Positions 34,403 through 44,492 of a stretch of DNA of 64,000 nt are shown in pieces. Source of the DNA: UBA1858 sp965227695. GTDB taxonomy: Bacteria; Pseudomonadota; Gammaproteobacteria; UBA4575. The DNA is taken from assembly GCA_965227695.1 (NCBI GenBank), contig OZ245760.1, positions 2,480,001 to 2,544,000 of the forward strand. The letters run 5' to 3'. Numbering within the stretch: the stretch's first letter is position 1; each line of letters begins with the position of its first letter. The notes below the pieces were generated by a model. It was not told the DNA's origin and did not search any database. It saw only the letters and a list, made by a program, of their open reading frames with translations. The translations under genes were made by a program, and so were the position numbers.

Positions 34403-37400
34403 TTATGTATTTTCAGCAGAATCCTCTGGTCCTGCATCATCTGCTTCTGTCACCGCCTCTGACATCATCGGCTCATCGGCCGCTTCAGAAGGGAGTTCTG
34501 GCATCCCAAGGTTGAGTTCTGCACGTGACTTGCGACGCTCCTGATGATAGGTCAGACCTGTTCCGGCCGGAATCAGCCTGCCGACGATGACGTTCTCTTT
34601 GAGGCCACGCAGGTAATCATTAGACCCTCTGACTGCGGATTCTGTCAGAACCCGTGTCGTCTCCTGGAACGAGGCCGCAGAGATGAACGATTCCGTCACC
34701 AAAGAAGCCTTGGTGATACCCAATAATACATCTTCGTATGAAGCAGGCTGCTTGTTACGTGCGATCATATTCTCATTAACTTCATAGAGTCTTGCACGCT
34801 CCACCTGCTCACCACGCAGCATATTGGTGTCACCACTGTCGGTAATTTCAACTTTACGCAACATCTGACGGATAATCACTTCAATGTGCTTGTCATTAAT
34901 CTTCACACCCTGCAGTCGATAAACATCCTGTATTTCCTGCACAAGGTACTCTGCCAGGGCACTGACGCCCAGCAAACCCAGAATATCATGCGGGCTGCGT
35001 TCGCCTTCAACGACCACTTCTCCCTTATCAACATGCTCACCTTCAAACACATCCACATGCCGCCATTTAGGGATTAATTCTTCAACGGTTTCACCATCGT
35101 CTGTGGTAATCACCAGACGCTGTTTCCCTTTGGTTTCCTTGCCAAAGCTGACAATTCCTGATGCCAGCGCCATGACGGCCGGCTCTTTTGGTTTGCGCGC
35201 TTCAAACAGATCGGCGACTCTTGGCAGACCACCGGTAATATCACGCGTCTTCGATGACTCCTGTGGAATACGCGCAATAATGTCTCCAACGCCCACGCTC
35301 GCACCTTCTTCCAGGCTAACAATCGCTTCAGGAGGCAGTACATACTGCGCGGGGAAATCCGAGTCCGGCAGCGTTAAGTCATTACCCTTCTCATCGACCA
35401 GCTTGACCATGGGCCGCAGGTCTTTCCCTGCCGCTGGACGGCTCTTAGGATCAGCGACTACCGTAGAACTTAACCCGGTGACTTCATCTGTTTGCTTGTT
35501 TACCGTGACACCATCTGTGAAATCCACCAGTTGAACCCGTCCGGCAACTTCCGAGATGATCGGGTGAGTGTGCGGATCCCAGGTAGCAATGATTTGTCCC
35601 GATTCGACAGTATCCCCTTCGTTTACGTTGATGGATGCCCCATAAGGCAGTTTATATCGCTCTCTTTCACGACCATGTTCATCGACCAGTCCAATTTCAC
35701 CCGAGCGTGATGCGGCGACATTATGGCCATCATGGTGTTTCACCAACTTGATATTATGCAGACGGATAGTACCACCTGCCTTGGGTGAAATATTATTTGC
35801 CGAGGCCGCACGGCTTGCTGCACCACCAATGTGGAATGTGCGCATGGTGAGCTGCGTGCCAGGCTCGCCGATCGACTGGGCCGCCATCACGCCCACGGCT
35901 TCTCCCTGGTTGATCAGGTGACCACGCGCCAAATCCCGTCCATAACATGATGAGCACACGCCATAACGTGTCTCACAGGTAATCGGCGTACGGACAAGAA
36001 TTTCATCAACGCCCAGTTCTTCGAATCGGGCAACCCATTTTTCATCCAGTAACGTCCCTCGGGGGATGAGCACTTTTTTACCGGCCGCGTCCATGACATC
36101 TCTTGCCACGACCCGTCCCAACACGCGCTCGCTTAGCGGTTCGACAACATCGCCACCTTCAATGATCGGCGTCATCATGATGCCTTCTTCCGTGCCACAG
36201 TCATGCTCTGTGATCACCAGGTCCTGGGCAACATCAACAAGACGTCGGGTCAGATACCCGGAGTTTGCTGTCTTGAGTGCGGTATCTGCCAGTCCCTTAC
36301 GCGCACCGTGTGTGGAAATGAAGTATTGCAATACATTCAAACCTTCGCGGAAATTGGCGGTAATAGGCGTTTCAATAATTGAACCGTCCGGTTTAGCCAT
36401 TAACCCGCGCATCCCTGCCAGCTGTCTTATCTGTGCCGCTGAGCCCCTTGCTCCGGAGTCTGCCATCATGAATATCGAGTTAAAAGATGGCTGTGTGACT
36501 GTATTCCCCTCAGCATCTTCGACTTGTTGCTTGCCCAGTTTTTCCATCATCGCCTTGGCGACTTTTTCATTGGTATGGGACCAGATATCTACAACTTTGT
36601 TGTAACGTTCACCTTTTGTCACCAGGCCGGAGGCATATTGCTGCTCAATATCTTTCACTTCGTTTTCAGCGGCACTGAGGATATCTGCCTTTTCTTCCGG
36701 AATCACCATATCATCGGCACAGAAAGAGACACCGGATAATGTGGCAAACTTAAAGCCGGTATACATGAGCTGATCTGCAAAAATCACAGTTTCTTTCAGA
36801 CCAACTTCTCTGTAACAGGCATTAATCAGCCGCGAAATCGCGCGCTTGTTCAAATCCTGATTAATTAATTCAAACGGAAGACCTTCGGGAAGAACATCAA
36901 GCAATAACGCACGGCCCACGGAAGTGTCCCTGAGCACATTGCGAGTTGTTGCCATACCATCTTCCGCGACTACTTTTTCCTGCATGCGAATTTTGACTTT
37001 TGCATGTAAATCAGCCGCGCCGGTTTCAAATGCACGACGTACTTCATCGACATCAGAGAAGATCATACCTTCCCCTTTGACGTTAACTTTCTCCCTGGTC
37101 ATGTAGTAAAGGCCCAGGACAATATCCTGTGAAGGCACAATAATTGGCTCGCCATTGGCGGGCGACAGTATATTATTGGTAGACATCATGAGTGCACGAC
37201 CTTCCAGCTGCGCCTCAATCGACAAAGGCACATGAACCGCCATCTGGTCACCATCAAAGTCAGCATTAAACGCCGCACACACCAGCGGATGCAGCTGAAT
37301 CGCTTTTCCTTCAATTAATTGCGGTTCAAAACACTGAATACCGAGACGATGCAGCGTTGGTGCACGGTTTAACATTACCGGATGTTCACGAATAACCTCA

Positions 37401-38638
37401 TCCAGGATATCCCATACTTCTGCGCCTTCACGCTCAACAATTTTCTTGCAGGCTTTGATGGTGGGAGCGATTCCACGCAGCATCAGTTTGCTGAACACAA
37501 AGGGTTTAAACAGTTCCAGCGCCATTTTCTTGGGTAACCCACACTGATGCAGACGCAAAGCCGGGCCACAGACAATCACCGAACGACCGGAGTAATCCAC
37601 GCGCTTGCCCAGCAGGTTTTGACGGAAACGTCCCTGCTTGCCCTTGATCATGTCTGCCAGTGACTTCAAAGGTCTCTTGTTGGTGCCGGTGATTGCTCTT
37701 CCACGCCGTCCATTATCGAGCAGGGCATCAACAGATTCCTGCAGCATGCGTTTTTCATTTCGGACGATGATATCGGGCGCACTGAGTTCCAGTAGACGTC
37801 TGAGACGATTGTTTCTGTTAATCACCCGACGGTATAAATCATTAAGATCTGATGTGGCAAAACGGCCACCATCAAGTGGCACCAGTGGACGCAGATCCGG
37901 CGGCAGCACCGGCAACACCGTTAAAATCATCCACTCCGGTTTGTTGCCGGAATCGAGAAGATATTCAACTAATTTCAGACGCTTGGAGAAACGCTTTAAT
38001 TTTGCCTCGGAGCGGGTATTTTCGATTTCATCACGCAATTCAACTTTTTGTGACTTGAGGTCAATTTGCAGCATTAACTCATAAATTGCCTCGGCACCCA
38101 TCAAGGCACGAAATTCGTCGCCATGCTGCTCAATGGCGTCCAGGTACGCTTCCTCAGACAATAGTTGCTTGGTTTCAAGTGTTGTCATGCCAGGATCAAT
38201 GACAACAAATGCCTCAAAATAGAGAATGCGTTCTATCTCGCGCAGGGTCATGTCAAGCAGCAAGCCGATACGTGAAGGCAATGATTTCAGGAACCAGATA
38301 TGTGCGACCGGGCAGGCAAGTTCGATATGTCCCATGCGTTCACGACGTACTTTTGTCTGGGTCACCTCGACACCACATTTTTCACAAACAACACCACGAT
38401 GCTTTAAGCGCTTGTATTTGCCACAAAGACATTCGTAATCTTTGGTTGGACCAAAGATTTTGGCGCAGAATAACCCGTCCCGTTCCGGCTTGAAGGTTCG
38501 ATAGTTAATGGTTTCCGGCTTTTTAACTTCACCGAAGGACCACGACCGAATCATGTCGGGGGAAGCGAGCCCTATCTTGATGGAGTCAAAATCTTCAGAC
38601 TGGCCTTGTTGTTTCAGTAAATTCAGTAAGTCTTTCAT
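34403..38638 (-). CDS. rpoC: RNA polymerase beta-prime subunit
   Basis: A 1411-residue catalytic subunit. The N-terminal zinc site is CLCGKYKRLKHRGVVCEKCG near residues 70-90. The magnesium-binding active site NADFDGDQ is at residues 458-465, the same numbering as in E. coli. The second zinc cluster CETRYGVCSSCYGRD is near residue 815, and the trigger loop region has GEPGTQLTMRTFHIGG. The length fits gammaproteobacteria. It follows rpoB by an unusually long 171 bp that contains a hairpin. Confidence 0.99.
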   Translation of the reverse strand: MKDLLNLLKQQGQSEDFDSIKIGLASPDMIRSWSFGEVKKPETINYRTFKPERDGLFCAKIFGPTKDYECLCGKYKRLKHRGVVCEKCGVEVTQTKVRRERMGHIELACPVAHIWFLKSLPSRIGLLLDMTLREIERILYFEAFVVIDPGMTTLETKQLLSEEAYLDAIEQHGDEFRALMGAEAIYELMLQIDLKSQKVELRDEIENTRSEAKLKRFSKRLKLVEYLLDSGNKPEWMILTVLPVLPPDLRPLVPLDGGRFATSDLNDLYRRVINRNNRLRRLLELSAPDIIVRNEKRMLQESVDALLDNGRRGRAITGTNKRPLKSLADMIKGKQGRFRQNLLGKRVDYSGRSVIVCGPALRLHQCGLPKKMALELFKPFVFSKLMLRGIAPTIKACKKIVEREGAEVWDILDEVIREHPVMLNRAPTLHRLGIQCFEPQLIEGKAIQLHPLVCAAFNADFDGDQMAVHVPLSIEAQLEGRALMMSTNNILSPANGEPIIVPSQDIVLGLYYMTREKVNVKGEGMIFSDVDEVRRAFETGAADLHAKVKIRMQEKVVAEDGMATTRNVLRDTSVGRALLLDVLPEGLPFELINQDLNKRAISRLINACYREVGLKETVIFADQLMYTGFKFATLSGVSFCADDMVIPEEKADILSAAENEVKDIEQQYASGLVTKGERYNKVVDIWSHTNEKVAKAMMEKLGKQQVEDAEGNTVTQPSFNSIFMMADSGARGSAAQIRQLAGMRGLMAKPDGSIIETPITANFREGLNVLQYFISTHGARKGLADTALKTANSGYLTRRLVDVAQDLVITEHDCGTEEGIMMTPIIEGGDVVEPLSERVLGRVVARDVMDAAGKKVLIPRGTLLDEKWVARFEELGVDEILVRTPITCETRYGVCSSCYGRDLARGHLINQGEAVGVMAAQSIGEPGTQLTMRTFHIGGAASRAASANNISPKAGGTIRLHNIKLVKHHDGHNVAASRSGEIGLVDEHGRERERYKLPYGASINVNEGDTVESGQIIATWDPHTHPIISEVAGRVQLVDFTDGVTVNKQTDEVTGLSSTVVADPKSRPAAGKDLRPMVKLVDEKGNDLTLPDSDFPAQYVLPPEAIVSLEEGASVGVGDIIARIPQESSKTRDITGGLPRVADLFEARKPKEPAVMALASGIVSFGKETKGKQRLVITTDDGETVEELIPKWRHVDVFEGEHVDKGEVVVEGERSPHDILGLLGVSALAEYLVQEIQDVYRLQGVKINDKHIEVIIRQMLRKVEITDSGDTNMLRGEQVERARLYEVNENMIARNKQPASYEDVLLGITKASLVTESFISAASFQETTRVLTESAVRGSNDYLRGLKENVIVGRLIPAGTGLTYHQERRKSRAELNLGMPELPSEAADEPMMSEAVTEADDAGPEDSAENT

Positions 38639-38717
38639 TGCGTCTCCCAGTGAAACGTCTCTTTATTAAATAATTAAATCTAATTCAGTATTTCGCGTGA
38701 CTGAACCTGCAGATACA

Positions 38718-38778
38718 TGAAAAAGCCTGTGATAATCCAGAACCCTGAGGGTCATGGTGTCTTCATGCAGGCTTTTCA
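38718..38778 (-). promoter_or_regulatory. Imperfect hairpin in the rpoB-rpoC spacer
   Basis: The arms tgaaaaagcctg (38718-38729) and caggcttttca (38768-38778) pair with one bulge around a 38-nt loop. The loop contains the small palindrome accctgagggt. On the minus strand the second arm reads CAGGCTTTTTCA, so it has some terminator character. It could be a processing site or partial attenuator that sets the rpoB to rpoC ratio. Inference only. Confidence 0.5.
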
Positions 38779-38809
38779 TTGTTATGACTGCTGGTTTCAT
38801 GCGGCGAAA

Positions 38810-41800
38810 TCAGTCGTTTTGCTCGAGTTCGATGTTAATACCAAGCGATCGAATTTCTTTCATGAGAACATTAAACGACTCCGGCATTCCGGCTTCCATC
38901 TGCTGATCATTATCGACAATGTTTTTATACATCTTGTTACGGCCGGCCACGTCATCGGACTTGACGGTTAACATTTCCTGCAAGGTATACGCAGCCCCGT
39001 AAGCCTCAAGCGCCCAGACTTCCATTTCACCAAAGCGCTGACCACCGAATTGTGCCTTGCCTCCCAGCGGCTGCTGGGTAACCAGGCTGTAAGGTCCTGT
39101 AGAGCGGGCATGCATTTTATCATCGACCAGATGGTTGAGTTTCAGAATGTGCATGTACCCTACGGTCACGCGTCGCTCGAATTCTTCCCCGGTGCGGCCG
39201 TCAATCAACACGGTTTGACCATCTTCAGGAAGATCTGCAAGTTTCAGCATACGCTTGATTTCGCTCTCATTGGCCCCATCAAACACCGGTGTTGCCATCG
39301 GGACGCCACCTTGCAGGTTCCTTGAAAGATTCATGATCTCATCATCGTTAAATTGCTCAAGGTCGACCTTGGACCCTTCATCATGATTGTATATCTGATC
39401 CAGGAATTGACGCAGTTCTGCCGGTTTACCCTGATTATCCAGCATACCCTGGATTTTTAGCCCAAGACCTTTGGCTGCCATGCCCAGGTGGATCTCGAGT
39501 ACCTGCCCCACATTCATTCGTGATGGCACCCCGAGCGGGTTAAGAACAATATCAACCGGTGTTCCATCTGGTGTATGTGGCATATCTTCAACCGGTGCGA
39601 TCATTGAGACCACGCCCTTGTTACCGTGGCGTCCGGCCACCTTGTCACCAGGTTGCATACGCCGTTTAACAGCCAGGTAAACTTTTACCATCTTAAGCAC
39701 ACCAGGTGCCAGATCATCGCCGGCAGTTATTTTTTCTTTCTGTTCAACAAGACGCTGTTCGGCAGCTTCTCGCTGTGTGGCAATACTCTGTGACAACTGC
39801 TCAAGGCTTTCGTTGACGCCTTCGTCACGCATGCGTATTTCAAACCAGCGGTCACGTGACAGGTTCTGAAGGTAACTGTCAGTCACCTTTTCACCGGATT
39901 TTAATCCTTCCGGACCCCCTTCAGCGACTTTGTTTGTAATCAGGCGTTCAACACGGCTGAAGATATCTTCTTCATGAATACGCAGCTCATCGCGCATGTC
40001 TTTTTTAACCTGCTCAATCTCTGCCTCTTCAATCTGTAGCGCACGCCGGTCTTTTTCTACGCCATCGCGCGTGAATACACGCACATCAATCACAGTTCCC
40101 TCCATCCCTGAAGGTACCCGCAACGAGGTATCTTTCACGTCAGAGGCTTTTTCACCAAAGATTGCACGCAACAGCTTTTCTTCCGGTGTTAATTGGGTTT
40201 CGCCTTTGGGCGTGACTTTACCCACCAGGATATCCCCGGGTTTCACCTCAGCCCCGACATAAACAATGCCGGAGTCATCCAGCTTGGCCAGCAGGCTCTC
40301 ACTGACATTGGGAATATCGGCAGTGATCTCCTCTGCACCCAGCTTGGTGTCGCGTGCGACACAACTCATTTCTTCGATATGAATGGTTGTGAATCGATCT
40401 TCCTCAACGACTCGCTCGGATATCAGGATTGAATCTTCAAAGTTGTATCCATTCCACGGCATGAACGCAACCAGCATATTTTGACCTAATGCCAATTCGC
40501 CCATATCTGTTGATGGTCCGTCAGCCAGTACGTCTCCCCGCGCGATGACATCGCCAGGATTCACCAGCGGTTTTTGATTGATACAGGTATTCTGATTGGA
40601 GCGTGTGTATTTGGTCAGAGAGTAAATATCAACGCCTGCCTCGCCGGGTTGCGTCTCTTCGTCATTGACGCGAACAACCACACGGCCGGCATCAACCGTA
40701 TCCACCACTCCGCCACGCTTGGCAACAACGGATGCACCCGAGTCAATGGCCAGGGCACGTTCAATACCAGTCCCTACCAGAGGCTTGTCTGCCCGCAGGG
40801 TCGGTACCGCCTGTCTTTGCATGTTCGACCCCATCAATGCACGGTTGGCATCATCGTGCTCCAGAAACGGAATCAGGGACGAGGCCACGGACACAATCTG
40901 CTTCGGTGAAACATCCATGTATTCAACTTTATCAGGCGTCGACAATGCAAATTCATTGAGATGTCGACATGACACCAGTTCATCCAACAGGTTACCGTCT
41001 TCATCGAGACGCGCGTTGGCCTGGGCAATGACATACTGACTTTCTTCTATTGCTGACAAATATTCAATGTCGCCACTGGCCCTTCCGTTAGTGACTTTTC
41101 GATAGGGTGTTTCAAGGAAACCATAGTCATTGGTACGTGCATAAATTGCCAGAGAGTTAATCAGACCAATGTTGGGGCCTTCCGGCGTTTCAATGGGACA
41201 TACACGTCCATAGTGCGTGGGATGCACATCGCGCACTTCGAAGCCGGCCCGCTCACGGGTTAACCCTCCCGGGCCAAGCGCGGATATTCTTCTCTTGTGT
41301 GTCACTTCAGACAGCGGATTATTCTGATCCATAAACTGGGATAGCTGACTGGAACCAAAAAATTCCTTGATGGCCGCGGCTACCGGCTTGGCATTGATCA
41401 TCTCCTGAGGCATCAGGCCTTCGGATTCAGCCAGTGTCAAACGTTCTTTTACTGCGCGCTCCACTCTGACAAGACCAACACGAAATACATTTTCTGCCAT
41501 TTCACCGACACAGCGCACCCGGCGGTTACCGAGATGGTCAATATCATCGACCATGCCATTGCCATTGCGTATGTCAATCAGCACACGCATGACATCAAGG
41601 ATATCTTCTTTACTCAGTGTGCCGGTTCCGGTGGTTTCATCGCGCCCCAGTCGTCGGTTGAACTTCATGCGTCCAACAGGAGACAGATCATAGCGGTCTT
41701 CGGAGAAAAACAGATTATTGAATAGTGACTGGGCAGCCTCCTTGGTCGGTGGCTCACCGGGACGCATCATGCGATAAATTTCAACCTGGGCTTCCAGTTC

Positions 41801-42892
41801 AGTGGTCGTGGTATCAATCGCCAGCGTCTGTGAAATATACGGTCCACGATCAATTTCGTTGGTATAAAGAATTTCAAATTGCTTGATGTCGCTTTCTTCA
41901 AGTTTATGAATATTTTCTTCATTCAACTCTTCGTTGGCAGAATAAATCAGTTCACCGGTTTCCTCGTCGACGATGTCATGGGCAATCACCTTACCCATAA
42001 AGTATTCCTGTGGCACTACCAGTGTTTTCAGGTTTGCCGCTTCCATCTGTCGCACATGTCGCATAGTGACCCGGCGACCCGCTTCAACCATTACCTCTCC
42101 GTTCACCTCAATATCAAATGCCGCAATTTCTCCACGCAAATGTTCAGGTGTCAATGCCAGTTCAAACCCCTTGCGTGTCAGCTTGATTTTATGTGTATCA
42201 AAGAACATCGAGAGTATTTCCTGGGTTCCATACCCAAGGGCCCTCAACAGAATGGTTGCGGCGAGCTTTCTGCGGCGGTCAATACGAACAAATAAACAGT
42301 CTTTAGGATCAAACTCCATATCCAGCCAGGAACCACGATATGGGATGATACGGGCTGAATACAGTAATTTCCCGGAAGAATGGGTTTTGCCTTTGTCGTG
42401 GTCAAAAAAGACACCTGGCGAACGGTGTAATTGCGATACGATTACGCGCTCAGTGCCGTTGATGACAAATGTTCCGGTATCTGTCATCAGGGGCAGCTCC
42501 CCCATGTAGACTTCCTGTTCTTTAATGTCTTTGACTTTCTTTTGACTTGCCGGCGCATCTTTGTCATAGATTACAAGGCGAACTGTGACTCGCAGGGGTG
42601 CGGCATACGTCAAACCACGTAACTGGCATTCTTTGACATCGAATACCGGCTTGCCCAAGCGATAATTAACGTATTCCAGAATTACGTTGCCGGAGTAGCT
42701 TTCAATTGGAAATACAGTATTAAATGCACCATGTAAGCCCGTGTCTGCCCGGTCCTCAACATTCGCATCCAGTTGCAGAAATTGCCGATAAGATGCCAGT
42801 TGAATCTGAAGCATGTAGGGTACTTCAAGTATTTGGGGTCGCTTACCGAAGTCCTTGCGAACCCTTTTCTTTTCGGTGAAACTGTATTGCAT
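38810..42892 (-). CDS. rpoB: RNA polymerase beta subunit
   Basis: A 1360-residue catalytic subunit. The rifampicin-binding region reads GSSQLSQFMDQNNPLSEVTH then KRRISALGPGGL, the wild-type sequence. KMVKVYLAVKRRMQPGDKVAGR was seen in the bridge-contact region (split around VKRRMQPGDK). The C-terminus IRSLGINIELEQND is typical. It follows rplL by 188 bp in the standard order and is read on into rpoC. Confidence 0.99.
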   Translation of the reverse strand: MQYSFTEKKRVRKDFGKRPQILEVPYMLQIQLASYRQFLQLDANVEDRADTGLHGAFNTVFPIESYSGNVILEYVNYRLGKPVFDVKECQLRGLTYAAPLRVTVRLVIYDKDAPASQKKVKDIKEQEVYMGELPLMTDTGTFVINGTERVIVSQLHRSPGVFFDHDKGKTHSSGKLLYSARIIPYRGSWLDMEFDPKDCLFVRIDRRRKLAATILLRALGYGTQEILSMFFDTHKIKLTRKGFELALTPEHLRGEIAAFDIEVNGEVMVEAGRRVTMRHVRQMEAANLKTLVVPQEYFMGKVIAHDIVDEETGELIYSANEELNEENIHKLEESDIKQFEILYTNEIDRGPYISQTLAIDTTTTELEAQVEIYRMMRPGEPPTKEAAQSLFNNLFFSEDRYDLSPVGRMKFNRRLGRDETTGTGTLSKEDILDVMRVLIDIRNGNGMVDDIDHLGNRRVRCVGEMAENVFRVGLVRVERAVKERLTLAESEGLMPQEMINAKPVAAAIKEFFGSSQLSQFMDQNNPLSEVTHKRRISALGPGGLTRERAGFEVRDVHPTHYGRVCPIETPEGPNIGLINSLAIYARTNDYGFLETPYRKVTNGRASGDIEYLSAIEESQYVIAQANARLDEDGNLLDELVSCRHLNEFALSTPDKVEYMDVSPKQIVSVASSLIPFLEHDDANRALMGSNMQRQAVPTLRADKPLVGTGIERALAIDSGASVVAKRGGVVDTVDAGRVVVRVNDEETQPGEAGVDIYSLTKYTRSNQNTCINQKPLVNPGDVIARGDVLADGPSTDMGELALGQNMLVAFMPWNGYNFEDSILISERVVEEDRFTTIHIEEMSCVARDTKLGAEEITADIPNVSESLLAKLDDSGIVYVGAEVKPGDILVGKVTPKGETQLTPEEKLLRAIFGEKASDVKDTSLRVPSGMEGTVIDVRVFTRDGVEKDRRALQIEEAEIEQVKKDMRDELRIHEEDIFSRVERLITNKVAEGGPEGLKSGEKVTDSYLQNLSRDRWFEIRMRDEGVNESLEQLSQSIATQREAAEQRLVEQKEKITAGDDLAPGVLKMVKVYLAVKRRMQPGDKVAGRHGNKGVVSMIAPVEDMPHTPDGTPVDIVLNPLGVPSRMNVGQVLEIHLGMAAKGLGLKIQGMLDNQGKPAELRQFLDQIYNHDEGSKVDLEQFNDDEIMNLSRNLQGGVPMATPVFDGANESEIKRMLKLADLPEDGQTVLIDGRTGEEFERRVTVGYMHILKLNHLVDDKMHARSTGPYSLVTQQPLGGKAQFGGQRFGEMEVWALEAYGAAYTLQEMLTVKSDDVAGRNKMYKNIVDNDQQMEAGMPESFNVLMKEIRSLGINIELEQND

Positions 42893-43008
42893 TTAGCCTC
42901 CTTGTATCCGGGCTTGACTCTGATTACTGGAAAACATCTAAATAGTAGGCGCCACTAAAAAATATTTTTCAGTCGTACTGGTGACATAATTTAAAACACC
43001 ACGAGCAA

Positions 43009-43040
43009 ACGCATGGTATGGAATAACCCATATCATGCGT
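43009..43040 (-). promoter_or_regulatory. Hairpin in the rplL-rpoB spacer
   Basis: Arms of 13 nt at 43009-43021 and 43028-43040 pair with one mismatch around a 6-nt loop. E. coli has an attenuator and an RNase III processing site in the same spacer, which lower rpoB relative to rplL. This hairpin is a candidate for that role. The family comparison is known, the function here is inferred. Confidence 0.6.
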
Positions 43041-43080
43041 AAGCATCGCTATGCCGTTGTGGGGTTGTGGTAATGTGATA

Positions 43081-43461
43081 TTACTTAAGCTCTACAACAG
43101 CACCCGCTTCTTCAAGCTGCTTTTTGATATCTTCAGCTTCATCTTTACCTGCGGCTTCCTTAATTGTTGAAGGTGCGCCTTCAACCATTTCTTTAGCTTC
43201 TTTCAGACCGAGTCCTGTAATACCCCGGACAACCTTGATCACAGCGACCTTGTTGCCGCCGAAGCTGCTCATTACAACGTCAAACTCATCTTTTTCCGCA
43301 GCTGCCTCGGCGTCACCGCCAGCCCCTGCCACTGGTGCCGCCGCAACTGCCGCAGCCGCAGAGACGCCAAATTTTTCTTCCATCGCGGAAATCAGATCAA
43401 CAACTTCCATTACTGTCATGTTGGAAATAGTTTCCAGGATTTCATCTTGAGATACAGCCAT
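43081..43461 (-). CDS. rplL: 50S ribosomal protein L7/L12
   Basis: The 126-residue stalk protein bL12. The N-terminal dimerisation segment is followed by an Ala/Gly-rich hinge (AAAAVAAAPVAGAGGDAEAA). The C-terminal factor-binding domain has VKIVRGITGLGLKEAK-like VIKVVRGITGLGLKEAKEMV. It lies 44 bp after rplJ. Confidence 0.98.
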   Translation of the reverse strand: MAVSQDEILETISNMTVMEVVDLISAMEEKFGVSAAAAVAAAPVAGAGGDAEAAAEKDEFDVVMSSFGGNKVAVIKVVRGITGLGLKEAKEMVEGAPSTIKEAAGKDEAEDIKKQLEEAGAVVELK

Positions 43462-43505
43462 TTTTAAATACTCCTAAAATAAATTAAAACCGTTAGTGAC
43501 TAACA

Positions 43506-44030
43506 TTAAGATTGCTTTTGGTCGCGTATAGCAGCGACAGTGCGCACCATTTTCGCGTGCGGCTCTGCCAAAGTGCGGACGAATTTCTCGACCGGCGCTT
43601 TCATCACTGCCATGAGCATACTGATTGCCTGCTCTTTAGTCGGTAAGCTTGCCAAACGATCCAGCTCAGATGCATCCAGCACCTGACCACCAATCGCAAG
43701 CATTTTGACACTGAGCATTTCATTTTCTTTACCGAAGTCTTTGATGACGCGTGCCGCAGATCCCGGATCTTCCTGTGAAAAAGCAAGGATCAAGGGGCCA
43801 ACCAGGCCATCACGCATGCATTCAAAGTCGGTCCCCTCCAGCGCACGTTTTGCCAGAGTATTTTTTACAACCCTGACATATACGCCACCCTGACGAGCCC
43901 TGCTGCGCAAGTCAGTGAGAGCATCGACTCCGAGACCTCGATATTCAGCTGCAACAGCTGAATGAGCTTCAGCAGCAACCGCAGCAACCTCCGAGACAAC
44001 CGCTTTTTTGCCTTCGAGATTTAGTGCCAC
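43506..44030 (-). CDS. rplJ: 50S ribosomal protein L10
   Basis: The 174-residue uL10 is the base of the L7/L12 stalk and, in E. coli, represses its own operon with L12. It starts with GTG at 44028-44030, behind AGGAGG at eight-base spacing. It reads MALNLEGKKAVVSEVAAVA, then EYRGLGVDALTDLR and YVRVVKNTLAKRALEGTDFE. It is preceded by a 462-bp leader region. Confidence 0.98.
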   Translation of the reverse strand: MALNLEGKKAVVSEVAAVAAEAHSAVAAEYRGLGVDALTDLRSRARQGGVYVRVVKNTLAKRALEGTDFECMRDGLVGPLILAFSQEDPGSAARVIKDFGKENEMLSVKMLAIGGQVLDASELDRLASLPTKEQAISMLMAVMKAPVEKFVRTLAEPHAKMVRTVAAIRDQKQS

Positions 44031-44492
44031 AGTATGGTCCTCCTAAGTTGTTCCACAATTTAAAAGAAGTACATTCAACCGGTCATGCATCAGCAAATCA
44101 GTGGTAATCACCGCCTTGCTGCAACACTGGCACGGTTGCCTCTGCTTCTCCCTATATTATGGAGTGACTAATTACCGGGCTAAGCCCAGCACCCTATATC
44201 AGTGTTCCAACTCAGGTTAATACCTATTTTGGAGCCACCGTCTACGCGGGCCGAACATCTTTGGAATGACTGCAGCGGCAGTTATTCTTCAGACACTTCC
44301 ATTAAGCGAATAATAATCGCGCCTGCGGTCTTTGACGGCCGTTCGAGTCAAACACGAAGCAGCCCAAAGTTCTTTCACCAAACCCGGCAAACAGGATGGT
44401 GATCAATTCAGATTTTTCCTGCGGTGAATAATTTAATAACTATTTATTCACCACGCGGCTCACACGTGAATGTGAGCCGGCTAGATTATAAG
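44031..44492 (-). promoter_or_regulatory. rplJ leader region with hairpins
   Basis: No protein gene lies in these 462 bases. Near the rplA stop is a perfect hairpin (ggctcaca 44457-44464, tgtgagcc 44471-44478). Next comes a second (ggtgaataa 44423-44431, ttattcacc 44444-44452). A weak promoter candidate, TTAACC-16-TATAGG, lies near 44195-44222 on the minus strand. The rest should hold the L10-L12 binding leader (Rfam L10 leader class), but I could not draw its kink-turn with confidence. Confidence 0.65.

Noticed and set aside
41973..42509. Plus-strand frame of 178 codons within rpoB
   Set aside because: Antisense to the highly conserved rpoB N-terminal region; no start context.
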